A stretch of DNA of 6,758 nucleotides, from contig JASHTT010000378.1 in the NCBI GenBank assembly GCA_030040415.1, positions 1-6,758 of the forward strand. Reading direction: 5' to 3'. Source of the DNA: Streptosporangiaceae bacterium (GTDB taxonomy: Bacteria > Actinomycetota > Actinomycetes > Streptosporangiales > Streptosporangiaceae). Shown here piece after piece: positions 6,300 to 6,758 of the stretch (position 1 is its first letter; the number at the start of each line of letters is the position of its first letter). The notes below the pieces were generated by a model. The model was not told the DNA's origin. It saw nothing but the letters and a program-made list of their open reading frames with translations, and ran no database searches. The position numbers and the translations under genes were made by a program.

Positions 6300-6620
6300 C
6301 TAGACGGCCACCTCCAGCTCGCTGACCTGCCCTGTTGCGGCGGTTACCCCGCGCTGCGCCGAGATCCCGCCGGGTGCGAGCACCCGCAGGGTCCAGTCCC
6401 CGGGGGCGGCGAAGAAGCGGAACCCGCCGTCCTCGCCCAGCGGCACCTCCGCCACGAAGTCACCGCCGGAGTTGAGCAGCCGCGCGTACCCGGCCCCCAC
6501 CGGCGATCCGGCCCTGGTGACCTTCCCCTGGATGATCGCCTGGTTGCCCACGCTGGTCACAGCGGCACCGCCCGCGGGCGCCCCGCAGCCTGAAGCTGCC
6601 GCCTGACCCGGCCCGGTCAT
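6300..6620 (-). CDS. sseC: DUF1416 domain protein (SseC-like), partner of the sulfurtransferase
   Basis: A 106-residue protein. Residues about 1-25 are a flexible Gly/Ala/Ser-rich tail with a lone CG pair (SGCGAP). Residues about 28-106 form a small all-beta domain with IIQGKVTRAGSPVGAGYARLL, then GGFRFFAAPGDWTLRVL at about 65-81. The arrangement resembles the carboxypeptidase-regulatory/transthyretin-like beta sandwich. This matches the DUF1416 family, known in Mycobacterium tuberculosis as SseC, which is encoded beside the CysA2/CysA3 sulfurtransferases. Its biochemical role is not established; the constant pairing suggests it helps thiosulfate sulfurtransferase function. The ATG at 6620 overlaps the upstream stop as ATGA, so translation is likely coupled, and a GGGG stretch in the preceding codons can act as ribosome site. 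Confidence 0.92.
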   Translation of the reverse strand: MTGPGQAAASGCGAPAGGAAVTSVGNQAIIQGKVTRAGSPVGAGYARLLNSGGDFVAEVPLGEDGGFRFFAAPGDWTLRVLAPGGISAQRGVTAATGQVSELEVAV

Positions 6621-6758
6621 ACCGGATCCCCGACCTCGATGGGCACGCCGACCAGTGAGCCGTATTCGGTCCAGGACCCGTCGTAGTTCTTCACGTTCGG
6701 CTGGCCGAGCAGCTCGTGCAGCACGAACCAGGTGTGCGCCGAACGCTCGCCGATCCGG
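6617..6758 (-). CDS. Thiosulfate sulfurtransferase (rhodanese), C-terminal end only
   Basis: The last 46 residues of a tandem-rhodanese sulfurtransferase; the 5' part lies outside the window. The readable sequence starts RIGERSAHTWFVLHELLG and ends with NVKNYDGSWTEYGSLVG plus a short tail. The first part is the region right after the catalytic Cys of the second rhodanese domain; the single base C at 6758 is consistent with that Cys codon being cut by the edge. The NYDGSWTEYG stretch is a hallmark of the MST/rhodanese C-terminus. The enzyme moves sulfur from thiosulfate or a similar donor to cyanide or thiols. The homologue paired with SseC in mycobacteria is called CysA2/CysA3. It shares four bases with the DUF1416 gene and clearly forms one unit with it. 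Confidence 0.93.
   Translation of the reverse strand, partial: RIGERSAHTWFVLHELLGQPNVKNYDGSWTEYGSLVGVPIEVGDPV

Noticed and set aside
1..6758. CRISPR arrays, tRNA or rRNA genes, insertion sequences
   Set aside because: No regular direct-repeat arrays, tRNA-like cloverleaf ends, transposase frames or IS-type terminal repeats were seen on either strand.

Overview
This is a high-GC window with actinobacterial gene style: GTG and ATG starts, strong G/C at third codon positions, an actinobacterial-type PHO box, and a sulfurtransferase/DUF1416 pair of the mycobacterial CysA2/SseC kind. The lineage looks like Actinomycetota, possibly near Streptosporangiales, Frankia or Streptomyces relatives; the species cannot be told from the sequence. 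Every gene I can support lies on the minus strand, so the window reads from right to left.

Right end (6617-6758 and 6300-6620): the C-terminus of a rhodanese-type thiosulfate sulfurtransferase overlaps a DUF1416 gene by four bases (ATGA). This small sulfur-metabolism unit ends at a perfect 12-bp inverted repeat (6232-6268) that is a likely terminator.

Centre (6182 down to 1991): a control region holds two tandem 11-nt PHO-box units (6161-6182) and a leader hairpin. It is followed by a complete high-affinity phosphate ABC transporter in the order pstB, pstS, pstC, pstA. PstS is the lipid-anchored phosphate-binding protein, PstC and PstA the two permeases, and PstB the ATPase. The ATPase gene comes first and is separated from pstS by 148 nt containing three perfect tetraloop hairpins. 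pstS, pstC and pstA follow with gaps of only 4 nt, and a 16-bp palindrome spans the pstS/pstC junction.

Left end (1984 down to 1): only 6-7 nt after pstA comes a GntR/UTRA transcription regulator, and 6 nt after that an unassigned membrane protein gene that runs off the window. The membrane protein has N-terminal membrane segments and then a cytoplasmic domain that loosely resembles FtsK/VirD4/TraD-type DNA-translocation ATPases, but without a usable Walker A motif. It carries five TTA leucine codons, whereas the rest of the window has none. No phoU or phoR-phoP genes are present.

The most interesting points are the rearranged pst operon with its structured pstB-pstS spacer, and the joining of a GntR regulator and a TTA-rich, coupling-protein-like membrane gene to the end of a phosphate-starvation operon.
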